A DNA stretch of 43,575 nucleotides from Oceanospirillaceae bacterium (GCA_003523085.1 DPHD01000047.1:1-43575), one strand, 5' to 3'; shown: positions 1 through 7,475, counted from the stretch's first letter. A program made the numbers and translations. The notes: generated by a model not told the origin, from the sequence alone.

Positions 1-25
1 AAATGGCGCGCCAGGAGGGAGTCGA
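1..25. repeat. Left attachment-site repeat (tRNA-Arg 3' fragment)
   Basis: These 25 bases are identical to 6610-6634. Bases 4-25 correspond to the last 22 nucleotides of the tRNA-Arg gene on the minus strand, including the encoded CCA; bases 1-3 match the three bases just after the tRNA. Identity stops after base 25, inside the T-loop. The remaining tRNA sequence is absent, so this copy is a fragment left by integration, not a working tRNA. Whether the repeat extends left of base 1 cannot be seen. Confidence 0.85.
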
Positions 26-57
26 CTTACTTAATATATTTTTAATTAAAATATTCC

Positions 58-240
58 TTAATAGGCACGTATAACAATAATATCATAGGAATTAATCACT
101 CCAATTACGGCTTGTATTTTAATGCGTTGTGGCAAAGTATAATTGATTTGGTCATTAAGTAGAAATAAATCAACAGCCGTCCCAAAAGCGCCTAAGGTGC
201 GATAAAAAATGAGAAAACTCTCAGCCCATCTAAAGCTCAC
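58..240 (-). CDS. Hypothetical protein, doubtful
   Basis: A 60-codon open frame on the minus strand that would begin at a GTG and is open up to 258. I do not recognise the product: it has an aromatic N-terminal part (FRWAESFLIFYR) and no clear motif. No good ribosome binding site precedes the GTG. It lies between the left attachment repeat and the cargo gene in AT-rich DNA, so it could be a remnant of a longer gene cut by recombination, or chance. Apart from it, 26-395 holds only the leader of the next gene; I see no clear promoter there. Confidence 0.2.
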   Translation of the reverse strand: MSFRWAESFLIFYRTLGAFGTAVDLFLLNDQINYTLPQRIKIQAVIGVINSYDIIVIRAY

Positions 241-395
241 ATTATCAGCTCGTGGACTTTAATCTTATAACTAGCTTTGTTATTATGCACGCCGATTTCA
301 TATGTCCTCTGCCTTGCTTAATCTAATGTGATGGTTACTTAGTGGTGTATGCATGCTTATTCATAATCCACAAAACAATAATATAAGAGCACGTC

Positions 396-2441
396 ATGCA
401 TTTTAATAATACCTCATTTGGAATCTTGCCCTACGTAAAGCAAGTAGTGTGGTTAACTTTAGTTACCGCTATAGTGGCCTTGGCAGTGGTTTGTGTCCGG
501 CTGTTTTCTCTGGTTCATTTCAGTGCTGATATTAATATCGTAAATGCCGATTTTTGGCGGGTATTGTGGCAGGGGTTGCGGTTTGATGTGGCCACGTCTA
601 TTCGTTTGTTTCTTCCGGTTTACCTGCTGTCTTTGCTTGCCGTGTTGCTGCCCACGGTTGTGGGACGGTGCGCGCTGTGGTTGGGACTGGTTTGGGGCGG
701 CGTTGTAGCAGTATGCGTGGTGGTGTTGTCTGTTGCCAATGTGGGATACATTGCCTTTTTCGGCACCCCGTTTAACGCCTCTGCCATTGAGAACTTAAAA
801 TACGACAACGATGCCATTGCAGAATCTGTTTGGGGCTCGGGTAGCTTTTTAGGTTATGGTTTGGCCAGTCTTATAGCATCAATTATTGTAGCTGTAGTTT
901 GTTATAAAATGGCAAAATGGCTAATGGCACAAAGGGTGGGTGTTAAGCTAGGAGTTATGGTTTCAACGGGGTTTGTGTTGATTTCGCTAGTCCTGGTATT
1001 ATCTTTGGGCAGGGGTAGCTTTGGTAATTTCCCATTGTCCCATAAACATCTGATTGTTTCAGCCTCGCCTACTTATAATAATGCAGTACCTAATGGTGTC
1101 CTGGCAGTTTATTATGCCGTTTTAGAGTATTTAGATTCTCGCAATTTAGCGCCCACGAACGATGCCGAAGGGCGGATATTGTATCAGGCCTTTTATGGGC
1201 ACGAGCCTAGAGAAGGAGCTTTGTGGCCACAGCTTTTTGTCTCTACGCCTAAACTTGAGCTACTGGCTGAAAAGCCCCCGCATGTGGTCTTGCATTTGGT
1301 AGAGAGCCTTGGCAATGAACCTCTAACTTCAGAGTTTGGGGGTCAAGTGGACTTGTTGGGCGGGCTAAAAGGGCACTTGCAACAGGATTATTGGTTTCAA
1401 CACTTTTTACCCGCTGGCAATGACACTCAAAGTTCGCTGGTTGCCATGCTGGGCAACATTAACTTTCCTACAATTACTCAATCTAAGTACAAGCAGGTGT
1501 CTTTGGACACTGCAGCCGCGAAAGTTTTTCAGCGTAAGGGATATAAAACTGTGTTTATTTACACAGGCTATGAAGGCATACGTAACCGCTCAAACTTTTT
1601 GTTAAATCAAGGTTTTGATGAAGTTGTTGGTGCTCATCAATTATTACAGCAATATCCACAGATGCCCACCAATGTATGGGGTGGCGAAGACGCTTATATG
1701 TACGACTATGCAGCTAACCTGATGCTTCAACATGGCACAGATAAGCAGCCTTTGTTTATTGTGACTTTAACCACCACAAACCACCCCCCATATAAAGTAC
1801 CTACTTCGTTCATTGGCAACGAACCCGCAGTTGATTCGGAGTTAAAGAGTAAGATTGGCAGCTTGCCAGACCATTCCTTAGCTACGTTTAAATACACCAA
1901 CGTCCATTTAGGGCAGTTTATTAGCCGCATTAAAGCCAGTGATATTGCGGAAAGCACCATTATTGCAGCTACAGGTGACCACGCCGTAAGAGGGCTGACT
2001 GGCTTTAAAGGTGGTGTATTACGCAATATAGCCGTGCCTTTTTACCTTTATATTCCAAGTTCTTACAAACCGAATACGCCTGTAGATCTTGAACAGGTGG
2101 CATCACATAAAGATATCATGCCTACTCTATATCAGTTGTCTTTGTCTGAGGCAATTTACCCTAATATGGGTCGCAACATTCTCGCACCTATCAAACTAGG
2201 GTCTCCACACAACTTTGCTGCAAGTGACCGTTATATTGTCACAAATAAGGGCGCAAGATTAAAAACAAAGCCAGATGTTATTAATCCCCTGTTAATCGGA
2301 CATGGGCTTACGTTAGGGCCACCAGTGCCAGAGGCTGATTTTGCGTCTGCGCAAGTCTATGACAACTTGGTGGACTGGATGATGCGCAAACAATTAGTGG
2401 GAGAAGGCTTGGTTGAAATTAGCGGTGAAGACCCCCAGTAG
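396..2441 (+). CDS. LTA synthase-family phosphoglycerol transferase (membrane sulfatase fold)
   Basis: A 681-residue inner-membrane enzyme. The first ~205 residues hold about five hydrophobic segments (near 15-40, 68-90, 93-122, 150-175 and 187-205), followed by an extracytoplasmic sulfatase-fold domain. Residues matching the LtaS active site are visible: Glu303 in HLVES, the Thr344 nucleophile in GNDTQSS, and Asp528-His529 in TGDHAVRG. Their spacing resembles S. aureus LtaS (Glu255, Thr300, Asp475-His476). Family members move glycerol-phosphate or similar groups from phospholipid to polymers or periplasmic glucans; the acceptor here cannot be told. The ATG at 396 has AAGAG six bases upstream. 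It is the largest gene of the tRNA-Arg element, with no transport or glycan-synthesis partner beside it. It looks intact and is probably cargo that changes the cell envelope. Family call firm, substrate unknown. Confidence 0.85.
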   Translation: MHFNNTSFGILPYVKQVVWLTLVTAIVALAVVCVRLFSLVHFSADINIVNADFWRVLWQGLRFDVATSIRLFLPVYLLSLLAVLLPTVVGRCALWLGLVWGGVVAVCVVVLSVANVGYIAFFGTPFNASAIENLKYDNDAIAESVWGSGSFLGYGLASLIASIIVAVVCYKMAKWLMAQRVGVKLGVMVSTGFVLISLVLVLSLGRGSFGNFPLSHKHLIVSASPTYNNAVPNGVLAVYYAVLEYLDSRNLAPTNDAEGRILYQAFYGHEPREGALWPQLFVSTPKLELLAEKPPHVVLHLVESLGNEPLTSEFGGQVDLLGGLKGHLQQDYWFQHFLPAGNDTQSSLVAMLGNINFPTITQSKYKQVSLDTAAAKVFQRKGYKTVFIYTGYEGIRNRSNFLLNQGFDEVVGAHQLLQQYPQMPTNVWGGEDAYMYDYAANLMLQHGTDKQPLFIVTLTTTNHPPYKVPTSFIGNEPAVDSELKSKIGSLPDHSLATFKYTNVHLGQFISRIKASDIAESTIIAATGDHAVRGLTGFKGGVLRNIAVPFYLYIPSSYKPNTPVDLEQVASHKDIMPTLYQLSLSEAIYPNMGRNILAPIKLGSPHNFAASDRYIVTNKGARLKTKPDVINPLLIGHGLTLGPPVPEADFASAQVYDNLVDWMMRKQLVGEGLVEISGEDPQ

Positions 2442-2694
2442 TTCCCGTGGCTTTTGTATTTGCACCTTGTGTTAATTAGTATACATAGGGGCTTGTGAAT
2501 TCTAGAAATTACTAAAGGCTCTCTGGTATTCATTTAGTACAAAAAGTCTGAGGCAGTATTTACATACAAGGGGCGCTAGAAAACCCCGTGTGGGGCCATA
2601 TTGGGGCAGTAACAACTTTATTGAACAGGAAGGGGCATTTGGTTCTTCACCACAACGGCTATTTAGTAATTTAAGCTAGCCCACTTTTTACCAC

Positions 2695-3264
2695 CTACTT
2701 AAGCCCTGCAGCCTTGAGGATGGTATGCACCGACGTTCTACCCACACCCACCTGACTAATAATGTCCACCTGTTTGGTGCCGGACTTAAATAGGTTAATG
2801 ACTTGGTCCTTTATCTCTTGCCTCAGTGGTGCCTTTCCTTTGTACTTTCCAGCCGCCTTAGCCATCGCTATGCCGTCCAATTGGCGCTCTCTGCGTAGGT
2901 TAGTCTCAAACTCAGCAAAGACACCCAGCATATCCAAAAAGGCCTTACCTGCTGCTGTAGAGGTATCTATGGGCTGCTCAGTAGCTTGTAGATGGACGCC
3001 TCGATCTTTGAGTTCATGGATGATGTCTTGCAGGTCTTTAAGGCTTCTAGCGAGCCTATCTATCCGAGTGACTACCAAGGTATCACCACTTCTAAGATAG
3101 CTAAGAACGCTCTCTAGCTCCATTCTAGGGACCCTACTAGTACCTGATACTTTCTCTTCCCAGACCCGATGACACCCTGCAGCTTTCAGTGCCTCAACTT
3201 GGATGGTGGTGTGTTGGTCATGACTGCTAACCCTTGCGTACCCCAGGCGTTGATGTGTAGTCAT
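2695..3264 (-). CDS. Serine recombinase, resolvase/invertase family
   Basis: A 189-residue small serine recombinase. The N-terminal catalytic domain shows GYARVSSHDQ with the nucleophile at Ser13, TRIDRLARS further on, and the FAEFE-LRRER region leading into the long E-helix. The C-terminus (TKQVDIISQVGVGRTSVHTIL) is a helix-turn-helix of the Hin/Tn3-resolvase type. Length is normal for the family. The ATG is supported by AAGGAGG (complement of 3270-3276) five bases upstream. It reads opposite to its neighbours, with about 290 non-coding bases upstream that could contain its recombination sites. A role in resolving dimers or inverting DNA within the element is inferred; no inverted gene cassette is visible. 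Confidence 0.9.
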   Translation of the reverse strand: MTTHQRLGYARVSSHDQHTTIQVEALKAAGCHRVWEEKVSGTSRVPRMELESVLSYLRSGDTLVVTRIDRLARSLKDLQDIIHELKDRGVHLQATEQPIDTSTAAGKAFLDMLGVFAEFETNLRRERQLDGIAMAKAAGKYKGKAPLRQEIKDQVINLFKSGTKQVDIISQVGVGRTSVHTILKAAGLK

Positions 3265-3468
3265 TCTTTCCTCCTTGAATGTTCAAATAGGGTCATAGAG
3301 GTGCCAATGCTACACGTGCGTTCATGGACAATCAACCCTTAGAGCACTTTTTGCATCATCCAGTGAACAACCCAACTAGGGTAAACCCCAACAGAACATC
3401 AAGACTAATCAAACACAAATAAGATAGGGACAACCACCACTAGCCAACTCAGCAACTGTAGCACTATA

Positions 3469-3486
3469 GAGGAGAAGCTTCTTCTC
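3469..3486. repeat. 18-bp palindrome, candidate operator or recombination site
   Basis: GAGGAGAAGCTTCTTCTC is an 18-bp dyad with a perfect 10-bp core (AGAAGCTTCT) and one mismatched pair near the edges. It lies in the 290-bp non-coding stretch (3265-3554) between the leftward serine recombinase and the rightward ribbon-helix-helix candidate, about 70 bases before the latter. It could be an operator for the small DNA-binding protein or part of a recombinase site. No function is proven. Confidence 0.4.
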
Positions 3487-3554
3487 ATCCCTATGTCTGA
3501 CCATATGTATTTTGGAAACATGGCTAAACATCGCTTTTAACACAGGACAAACAC

Positions 3555-3746
3555 ATGAATACCGCACAACAATTAAACCCACAACAACAGCTTCGAAATC
3601 CATACTGCAAACGTTCCATGAGATTTACCAAGAACGGCTATAAAGCCCTATTGGAAGTTAAGAGGAAGCTGGAAGTAGAACTTCAAAGGCCTATATCTGA
3701 GTCCGTAGCTATCGATATGATTCTGTTAAGTCGCTCATCATTGTGA
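3555..3746 (+). CDS. Small ribbon-helix-helix-like protein
   Basis: A 63-residue protein. After a Gln/Asn-rich start it has a short strand-like segment (SMRFT), then an amphipathic helix (KNGYKALLEVKRKLEVEL) and a second helix (ISESVAIDMILL), the order expected for Arc/MetJ-type ribbon-helix-helix proteins. Such proteins are often repressors, partition proteins or excision factors on mobile elements. The ATG has AGGAC seven bases upstream. It sits between the serine recombinase and the winged-helix gene, with non-coding DNA on both sides, so it may control one of them. The fold is inferred from the residue pattern only. Confidence 0.55.
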   Translation: MNTAQQLNPQQQLRNPYCKRSMRFTKNGYKALLEVKRKLEVELQRPISESVAIDMILLSRSSL

Positions 3747-4239
3747 TGTTGATAATTAAAAAATAAATGAATAGACCACCTATTAGTTAGGGACATTAAT
3801 CACACACACAACTATTTTTATCATTTATACATTGATGACACTTAATGGGGGAATGGTGACTGCCCTCATCCACAACCTTCTTAGGTGGGCAACTACGGTG
3901 ATGGTTACGTATAGAAACTCTGAGTGTTTTATATCATCGGTGTTTAATCATTATTGATAATAGGTCACGAAAAACCTAGCACTTATCTATACATCTTTGT
4001 GTCCTTCTTTTTAGACCTTATAGAAGAAGCTACTGCACCCCAAAAAACCCCACACCCCCTGCTACATAAGACTATCAAGGACTTATGCTGTGTTTGATTA
4101 TTAACACTAGGCCTAATGAGTCCGAGTAATCATCAATTAACACACCTTCAATAATACATCAGGCATTCCTCACCTCCTTTATAGAGGACGAGTTGGAGTG
4201 GTCAATTCTTAACAATATTTATAACTCAGGACAATTCTC
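3747..4239. other. AT-rich non-coding region upstream of the winged-helix gene
   Basis: About 490 bases without a credible gene. Visible structure: three loose copies of a GTGTTT-plus-AT-rich motif (starting near 3924, 3940 and 4090), a repeated ATTAACAC (4100-4107 and 4136-4143), and a CATAAG/CTTATG hairpin near 4075-4088. The repeats are too degenerate to call iterons, but their place upstream of a RepL-like gene fits a control or origin region. A 40-codon frame at 3835-3957 has no ribosome binding site and I do not count it as a gene. Confidence 0.35.
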
Positions 4240-5004
4240 ATGACTCGCAAAAGCACAATGAAAGGTAAACAAAGTGTACATTATCGCCATATAACAGACG
4301 AAGGATTTAAAGCCATCATCAACCTTCCAAAGACCGCATCAAAACTGCTCTACCAAATCATTCAGGATACAGATAAGAAAGATAACTGCTGCCAGTTGAA
4401 TGCGCAGCAGCTCATACTGAAATACAAATTGAACGCAAGTAACACGTACACTACCATTCGAAAATTAAAGGCTGTCAATTTCTTGAGAGAAGTAGAGGAC
4501 ATTGGAGGTATTAAAAGGTTGATGGTCAATCCAGAATGGTTGTCATGGCAGAGTCGGAGCCTAGTTAGGTTTACTATACTCATGTATTCACTAGGTTCAC
4601 ACCAACTAACTCTTAATCATCTAGACTTGGAGGTCACATGTGGAGGTAGAATTGATATCCATACTGGTGAGCTTTTTGACTGGTTTGGTAACGGGATTGA
4701 ACGCGCTGACCTGCATCATGGTTTAGAACTGAACAGCCCTTATGAATACTCATCAACCGTTCAACCAACTACCAGCGCAGATGCTCAAAAAGCATTATCC
4801 ACACAACACACCAATTCTATAAATAGTGCTGCTTTAGGAATCCAAACGACTCATTCTTCAGTAATTAGTGACTTTGAAGATGTCCATGATTATGATGAGG
4901 ATAGTGACGATGGAGAGTATGATGACTACGAAAATGTGTGCAATTTTCAGAACAGCCAATCATCCATAGTTAACTTAAAAGATGTTATTGCAGACTTGGC
5001 ATAA
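4240..5004 (+). CDS. Winged-helix protein, RepL-like
   Basis: A 254-residue protein. Residues ~30-105 resemble the winged helix of plasmid RepL-type replication proteins: a first helix (KTASKLLYQIIQ), a polar turn, a helix-turn-helix (LNAQQLILKYKLNASNTYTTIRKLKAVNFL), then a wing ending in a VNPEWLSW-like strand (RepL proteins have a comparable 'I/V-N-P' strand). Residues ~125-170 are unassigned. The C-terminal third is low in complexity and strongly acidic (Asp/Glu/Tyr-rich near 213-235). It is preceded by 490 non-coding bases and meets the integrase gene tail to tail. It may be an initiator for episomal replication or a regulator; the sequence alone does not decide. Confidence 0.55.
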   Translation: MTRKSTMKGKQSVHYRHITDEGFKAIINLPKTASKLLYQIIQDTDKKDNCCQLNAQQLILKYKLNASNTYTTIRKLKAVNFLREVEDIGGIKRLMVNPEWLSWQSRSLVRFTILMYSLGSHQLTLNHLDLEVTCGGRIDIHTGELFDWFGNGIERADLHHGLELNSPYEYSSTVQPTTSADAQKALSTQHTNSINSAALGIQTTHSSVISDFEDVHDYDEDSDDGEYDDYENVCNFQNSQSSIVNLKDVIADLA

Positions 5005-5086
5005 CTGAGTAATTATCCATTATTAATGGGCCAACCTGCCAGTCAATAAGGGCAGGTGGCTCACGTAAGTGGAGTATCTCAGTTAT
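5001..5086. terminator. Nested inverted repeats between convergent genes
   Basis: A perfect 9-bp inverted repeat, ATAACTGAG (5001-5009) and CTCAGTTAT (5078-5086), covers the stop codons of both converging genes. Inside are a near-perfect palindrome CCATTATTAATGG (5017-5029) and a 7-bp stem ACCTGCC/GGCAGGT (5034-5040 and 5051-5057) with a 10-base loop. No run of T follows, so this is not a standard intrinsic terminator, but the position suits two-way transcription termination or RNA stabilisation. Confidence 0.4.
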
Positions 5087-6467
5087 CTACCCTGTTCCAT
5101 CCTTGACCCTGCCAATCTAGGGTTTTTTCTAGGTATCTAGCCTTGATACTTATGTCCGAAGGGCTTCCATATCGGTCACTAACCTTGCTACTCCAGCCTA
5201 ACATTTCATTTCGCATATCTTCAGGGCATTCAGCATCTCTAAGCCTTGTAGCCATTGTGTGTCTAAATGAATGTGATGTTGGAGCATCAAGCCCCAACAA
5301 AGACTGTATTCTTTTTTTAGCTGCTGCACTACCATTGTCGCTCTTCACTTGTTTTTCTTCTTCATCGATGTAACGAGGAAATAACCACTTGCCCGATACC
5401 GAGCGGACATATTTCAAGGCCAACCCAGTTAATGGAATAAATCTAATAGAACTCTTAGTCTTTAACTTACGAAATGGAGTCTTGTGGAGTGTCAGAAATG
5501 GGTAGGCCGTATCAAGTCCATGGACATCCGCTATACTGAGACTGCATGCCTCACTAACACGAAACCCTGTCTCCATCATCACAGCAATCATGCCCCAAAT
5601 CTCATCCATGTCGACTGAAATCGCCGCTCGTAAAGCCAATAACTGCTGAGCGGTGAAGTCCAACCTGTCTTCAGCATCATCTCCAAGATTTGGGATATCG
5701 TATCCAGTAAAGTTATGCTGTTTATCCTCATTGAGTTCGTAGAGCTTTGTCACACCTGTAAAAGCAGCCCTAATGCAGCCCATGCGCCTTTTGACAGACA
5801 TAGTTTTTAAGCCGCGCTCTTCTATCATGTATGTGATTAGCTGTTGCACCTCAAAAACCCTGTATTCACTTGGACGTCTATCACCTAAAACATCTATTAA
5901 ATCTGCAAACGCGAGCCTATAGGGGCCGCTTTTCTTCTTATTACTAAGCCATTTCTGATTTTTTAAATGCTCTTCTAGAATGGTAGAGGCGTTTAGTACG
6001 AAGGTTCCATCAGATATGGCTATTGCAGCAAGCTGTTCAGGTTCAAGGTAAAAGGCAAGGAGCTCGTTAGTAGCTTCTGCATCTTTATTCATGTGGGCAA
6101 GATGCAGCGCGTCCTTAGCTTCTTTTGGTAAGCTCTCATCAAGGCTATCAGTAAAAAAATCATACTCAAGTTCGTTATGTTTCGAGCGTTTAGATAGAGG
6201 CAGGCCATTGCGCTCTAATATATCCCTAGCTTTATCAAGTATTGTCCCGGTAAGAATGGGTGCCTTACCTCTAATCACAGCCCATTCAGCTTCAAACTCT
6301 CGAGTAAACTGAGAAGCTTTACGAATAGCGTCTTGTTTATTCTCAGTTTTTAAAGATTTAACAATTTTCTTATCTTTATTGTCTGGGTAATGTGACTGGA
6401 CGTCTTGAGGAATGCGGCGTTTGTAATACCATTTATTGCTGCCGCTAACTTTAGTAATGTATTGCAT
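5079..6467 (-). CDS. Tyrosine site-specific integrase
   Basis: A 462-residue integrase counted from the ATG at 6467. The frame stays open upstream for 32 more codons, but the family's usual beginning (an aromatic and basic segment, here KWYYKRRIP) starts just after this ATG. The catalytic domain is C-terminal: Arg near 302 in TGFRVSEACSLS, HSFRH near 398-402, a Trp in place of the second His (MLGWSS), and the nucleophile in DRYGS near Tyr433. The gene lies beside the intact tRNA-Arg on the same strand, the usual arrangement for tRNA-targeting islands, so transcription from the tRNA promoter could read into it. It very likely carried out the integration marked by the 25-bp repeats. Confidence 0.92.
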   Translation of the reverse strand: MQYITKVSGSNKWYYKRRIPQDVQSHYPDNKDKKIVKSLKTENKQDAIRKASQFTREFEAEWAVIRGKAPILTGTILDKARDILERNGLPLSKRSKHNELEYDFFTDSLDESLPKEAKDALHLAHMNKDAEATNELLAFYLEPEQLAAIAISDGTFVLNASTILEEHLKNQKWLSNKKKSGPYRLAFADLIDVLGDRRPSEYRVFEVQQLITYMIEERGLKTMSVKRRMGCIRAAFTGVTKLYELNEDKQHNFTGYDIPNLGDDAEDRLDFTAQQLLALRAAISVDMDEIWGMIAVMMETGFRVSEACSLSIADVHGLDTAYPFLTLHKTPFRKLKTKSSIRFIPLTGLALKYVRSVSGKWLFPRYIDEEEKQVKSDNGSAAAKKRIQSLLGLDAPTSHSFRHTMATRLRDAECPEDMRNEMLGWSSKVSDRYGSPSDISIKARYLEKTLDWQGQGWNRVDN

Positions 6468-6609
6468 GATGACCGTGCAGTTCTTGAGTTGGAGAGTCAA
6501 GGTCATAGCATACACCGACTGTGTGGCAAAGTCTGTGGCAAAGCAATAACTAGAAAAAAACACCGTAAGCTATTGAATTTTATAAGTATTATGTGTAATT
6601 CTAATGTAG

Positions 6610-6634
6610 AAATGGCGCGCCAGGAGGGAGTCGA
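6610..6634. repeat. Right attachment-site repeat within tRNA-Arg
   Basis: Identical over 25 bases to 1-25. It covers the final 22 nucleotides of the intact tRNA-Arg gene (minus strand) plus three bases beyond it. Identity ends in the T-loop, which marks the likely crossover region for the integrase. Confidence 0.85.
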
Positions 6635-6689
6635 ACCCCCGACCAACAGGATCGGAACCTGCTACTCTATCCAGCTGAGCTACTGGCGC
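6613..6689 (-). tRNA. tRNA-Arg (anticodon CCG)
   Basis: Folded by eye on the minus strand. The acceptor stem GCGCCAG pairs with CTGGCGC, the D-stem is GCTC/GAGT, the anticodon stem GCAGG/CCTGT encloses the loop TTCCGAT (anticodon CCG), and the T-stem GGGGG/CCCTC encloses TTCGACT. Discriminator G and an encoded CCA follow. The length of 77 nucleotides is normal. The 3' part is duplicated at 1-25, making this gene the integration target of the adjacent element. It reads rare CGG codons. Confidence 0.95.
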
Positions 6690-6850
6690 GTATTACTCAA
6701 CCCTTAAAGACATAAGGGATACTGCGAAGAAGCCGTATGATACGTGGGTTGAACTGCAGGTTCAAGAGAGCACGGGGTGCTTTTGTGGGTTGTTTGGCCT
6801 CTCTAGGCGGTAATTTTTCTAATAGATGGTGAGGATTAGGTAATGGCCCT

Positions 6851-6879
6851 TTCACGTTGGGTGGGAATGCCGCTATAAT
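6851..6879 (+). promoter_or_regulatory. Sigma-70-type promoter for cytochrome c5
   Basis: A perfect TATAAT (6874-6879) is preceded at 17 bases by TTCACG (6851-6856), matching four of six consensus bases. This puts the start of transcription near 6886, about 70 bases before the cytochrome start codon. Confidence 0.6.
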
Positions 6880-6957
6880 GCGACATAATTTCTTGTAAAG
6901 TGGTCAATCGCTGTGGTTGTCTCACTTTAATTTTCATATTTTAGAAGAGGCCCTTAC

Positions 6958-7395
6958 GTGAAAACATTTAAGCCTGCAGCCCTATTCAGCCTTTTAGCTG
7001 GTGTAATTTTGAGCCTTGGCGCACTGACCGTGGTTGCTGATCACGACAGTGACGAAAGCATCGCAGAACGCATCAGTGCGGTTGGAAATTTATGTGTAGA
7101 GGGCGAGAAGTGCAAAGCCCCTGTAGCCAAGGCCGTTGTCGCACCTACGGGACCTCGCTCTGGTGCCGACGTTTACACAGGGTCTTGCGCTGCTTGCCAC
7201 GGCACTGGCGCTGCTGGCGCACCGAAGTTAGGTGATGCCGCCGCTTGGAGCCCCCGTGTAGCTAAAGGCTTAGACGCGTTAATTGCTAACGCCATGAACG
7301 GTATTAATGCCATGCCACCAAAGGGCATGTGTATGGATTGTTCAGATGACGAGATCAAAGATGCCGTCAAACATATGGTTGATAACTCTAAGTAG
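6958..7395 (+). CDS. Cytochrome c5 family protein
   Basis: A 145-residue exported monohaem cytochrome c starting at GTG. Residues 1-27 form a signal peptide ending near VVA-D. The haem site is C77-A-A-C80-H81. The distal methionine is probably Met119 in AMPPKG, followed by the extra cysteine pair (CMDC) typical of the c5 group. It acts in the periplasm as an electron carrier. AAGAGG lies upstream, a good promoter precedes it and a strong terminator follows, so it is a one-gene unit. Its nearness to rep and comM resembles the recalled Pseudomonas arrangement. Confidence 0.9.
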   Translation: MKTFKPAALFSLLAGVILSLGALTVVADHDSDESIAERISAVGNLCVEGEKCKAPVAKAVVAPTGPRSGADVYTGSCAACHGTGAAGAPKLGDAAAWSPRVAKGLDALIANAMNGINAMPPKGMCMDCSDDEIKDAVKHMVDNSK

Positions 7396-7405
7396 TTAAA
7401 CAACC

Positions 7406-7441
7406 GCACAAAAAACCCGGCTAAAGCCGGGTTTTTTGTGC
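7406..7441 (+). terminator. Strong intrinsic terminator after cytochrome c5
   Basis: A perfect 16-bp inverted repeat (7406-7421 and 7426-7441) with loop TAAA: GC-rich core CCCGGC/GCCGGG with A-run before and T-run after, so it can work in both directions. Confidence 0.95.
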
Positions 7442-7475
7442 CTGGTTTAAAACTCAAAATAACGGTGTAGCGCAT

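Larger units (their letters stand above)
1..6634. mobile_element. Integrative element in tRNA-Arg(CCG)
   Basis: Seen: a 25-bp perfect direct repeat (1-25 and 6610-6634) flanks a segment that starts with a tRNA-Arg 3'-end fragment and ends in the intact tRNA-Arg gene. The integrase gene lies directly beside the intact tRNA copy. The interior carries a tyrosine integrase, a RepL-like winged-helix protein, a ribbon-helix-helix candidate, a serine recombinase and an LTA-synthase-family enzyme, with several AT-rich non-coding stretches. Known: tyrosine integrases commonly insert islands into tRNA 3' ends and rebuild the tRNA from the element's own attachment site. Inference: this is a complete or near-complete small genomic island of about 6.6 kb. 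No structural phage, conjugation or recognisable excisionase gene is visible, so it probably depends on a helper for transfer, or has stopped moving. The window begins at the left repeat, so the left junction with the chromosome is not seen. Confidence 0.85.

Noticed and set aside
2571..2640. Terminator after the phosphoglycerol transferase gene (CCCC-GTGT-GGGG)
   Set aside because: Stem of only four bases, over 100 bases from the stop, no T-run.
3835..3957. 40-codon open frame in the non-coding region before the winged-helix gene
   Set aside because: No ribosome binding site, no recognisable composition, and chance frames of this length are common.
4109..4140. CTAATGAGTCCGAG resembling part of a hammerhead ribozyme core
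   Set aside because: The required CTGATGA is not exact, no GAAA half and no three-stem arrangement could be found.
6690..6760. Promoter of tRNA-Arg on the minus strand
   Set aside because: Several weak hexamers but no convincing -35/-10 pair at proper spacing; the CCCTTA/TAAGGG repeat at 6701-6718 is too small to interpret.
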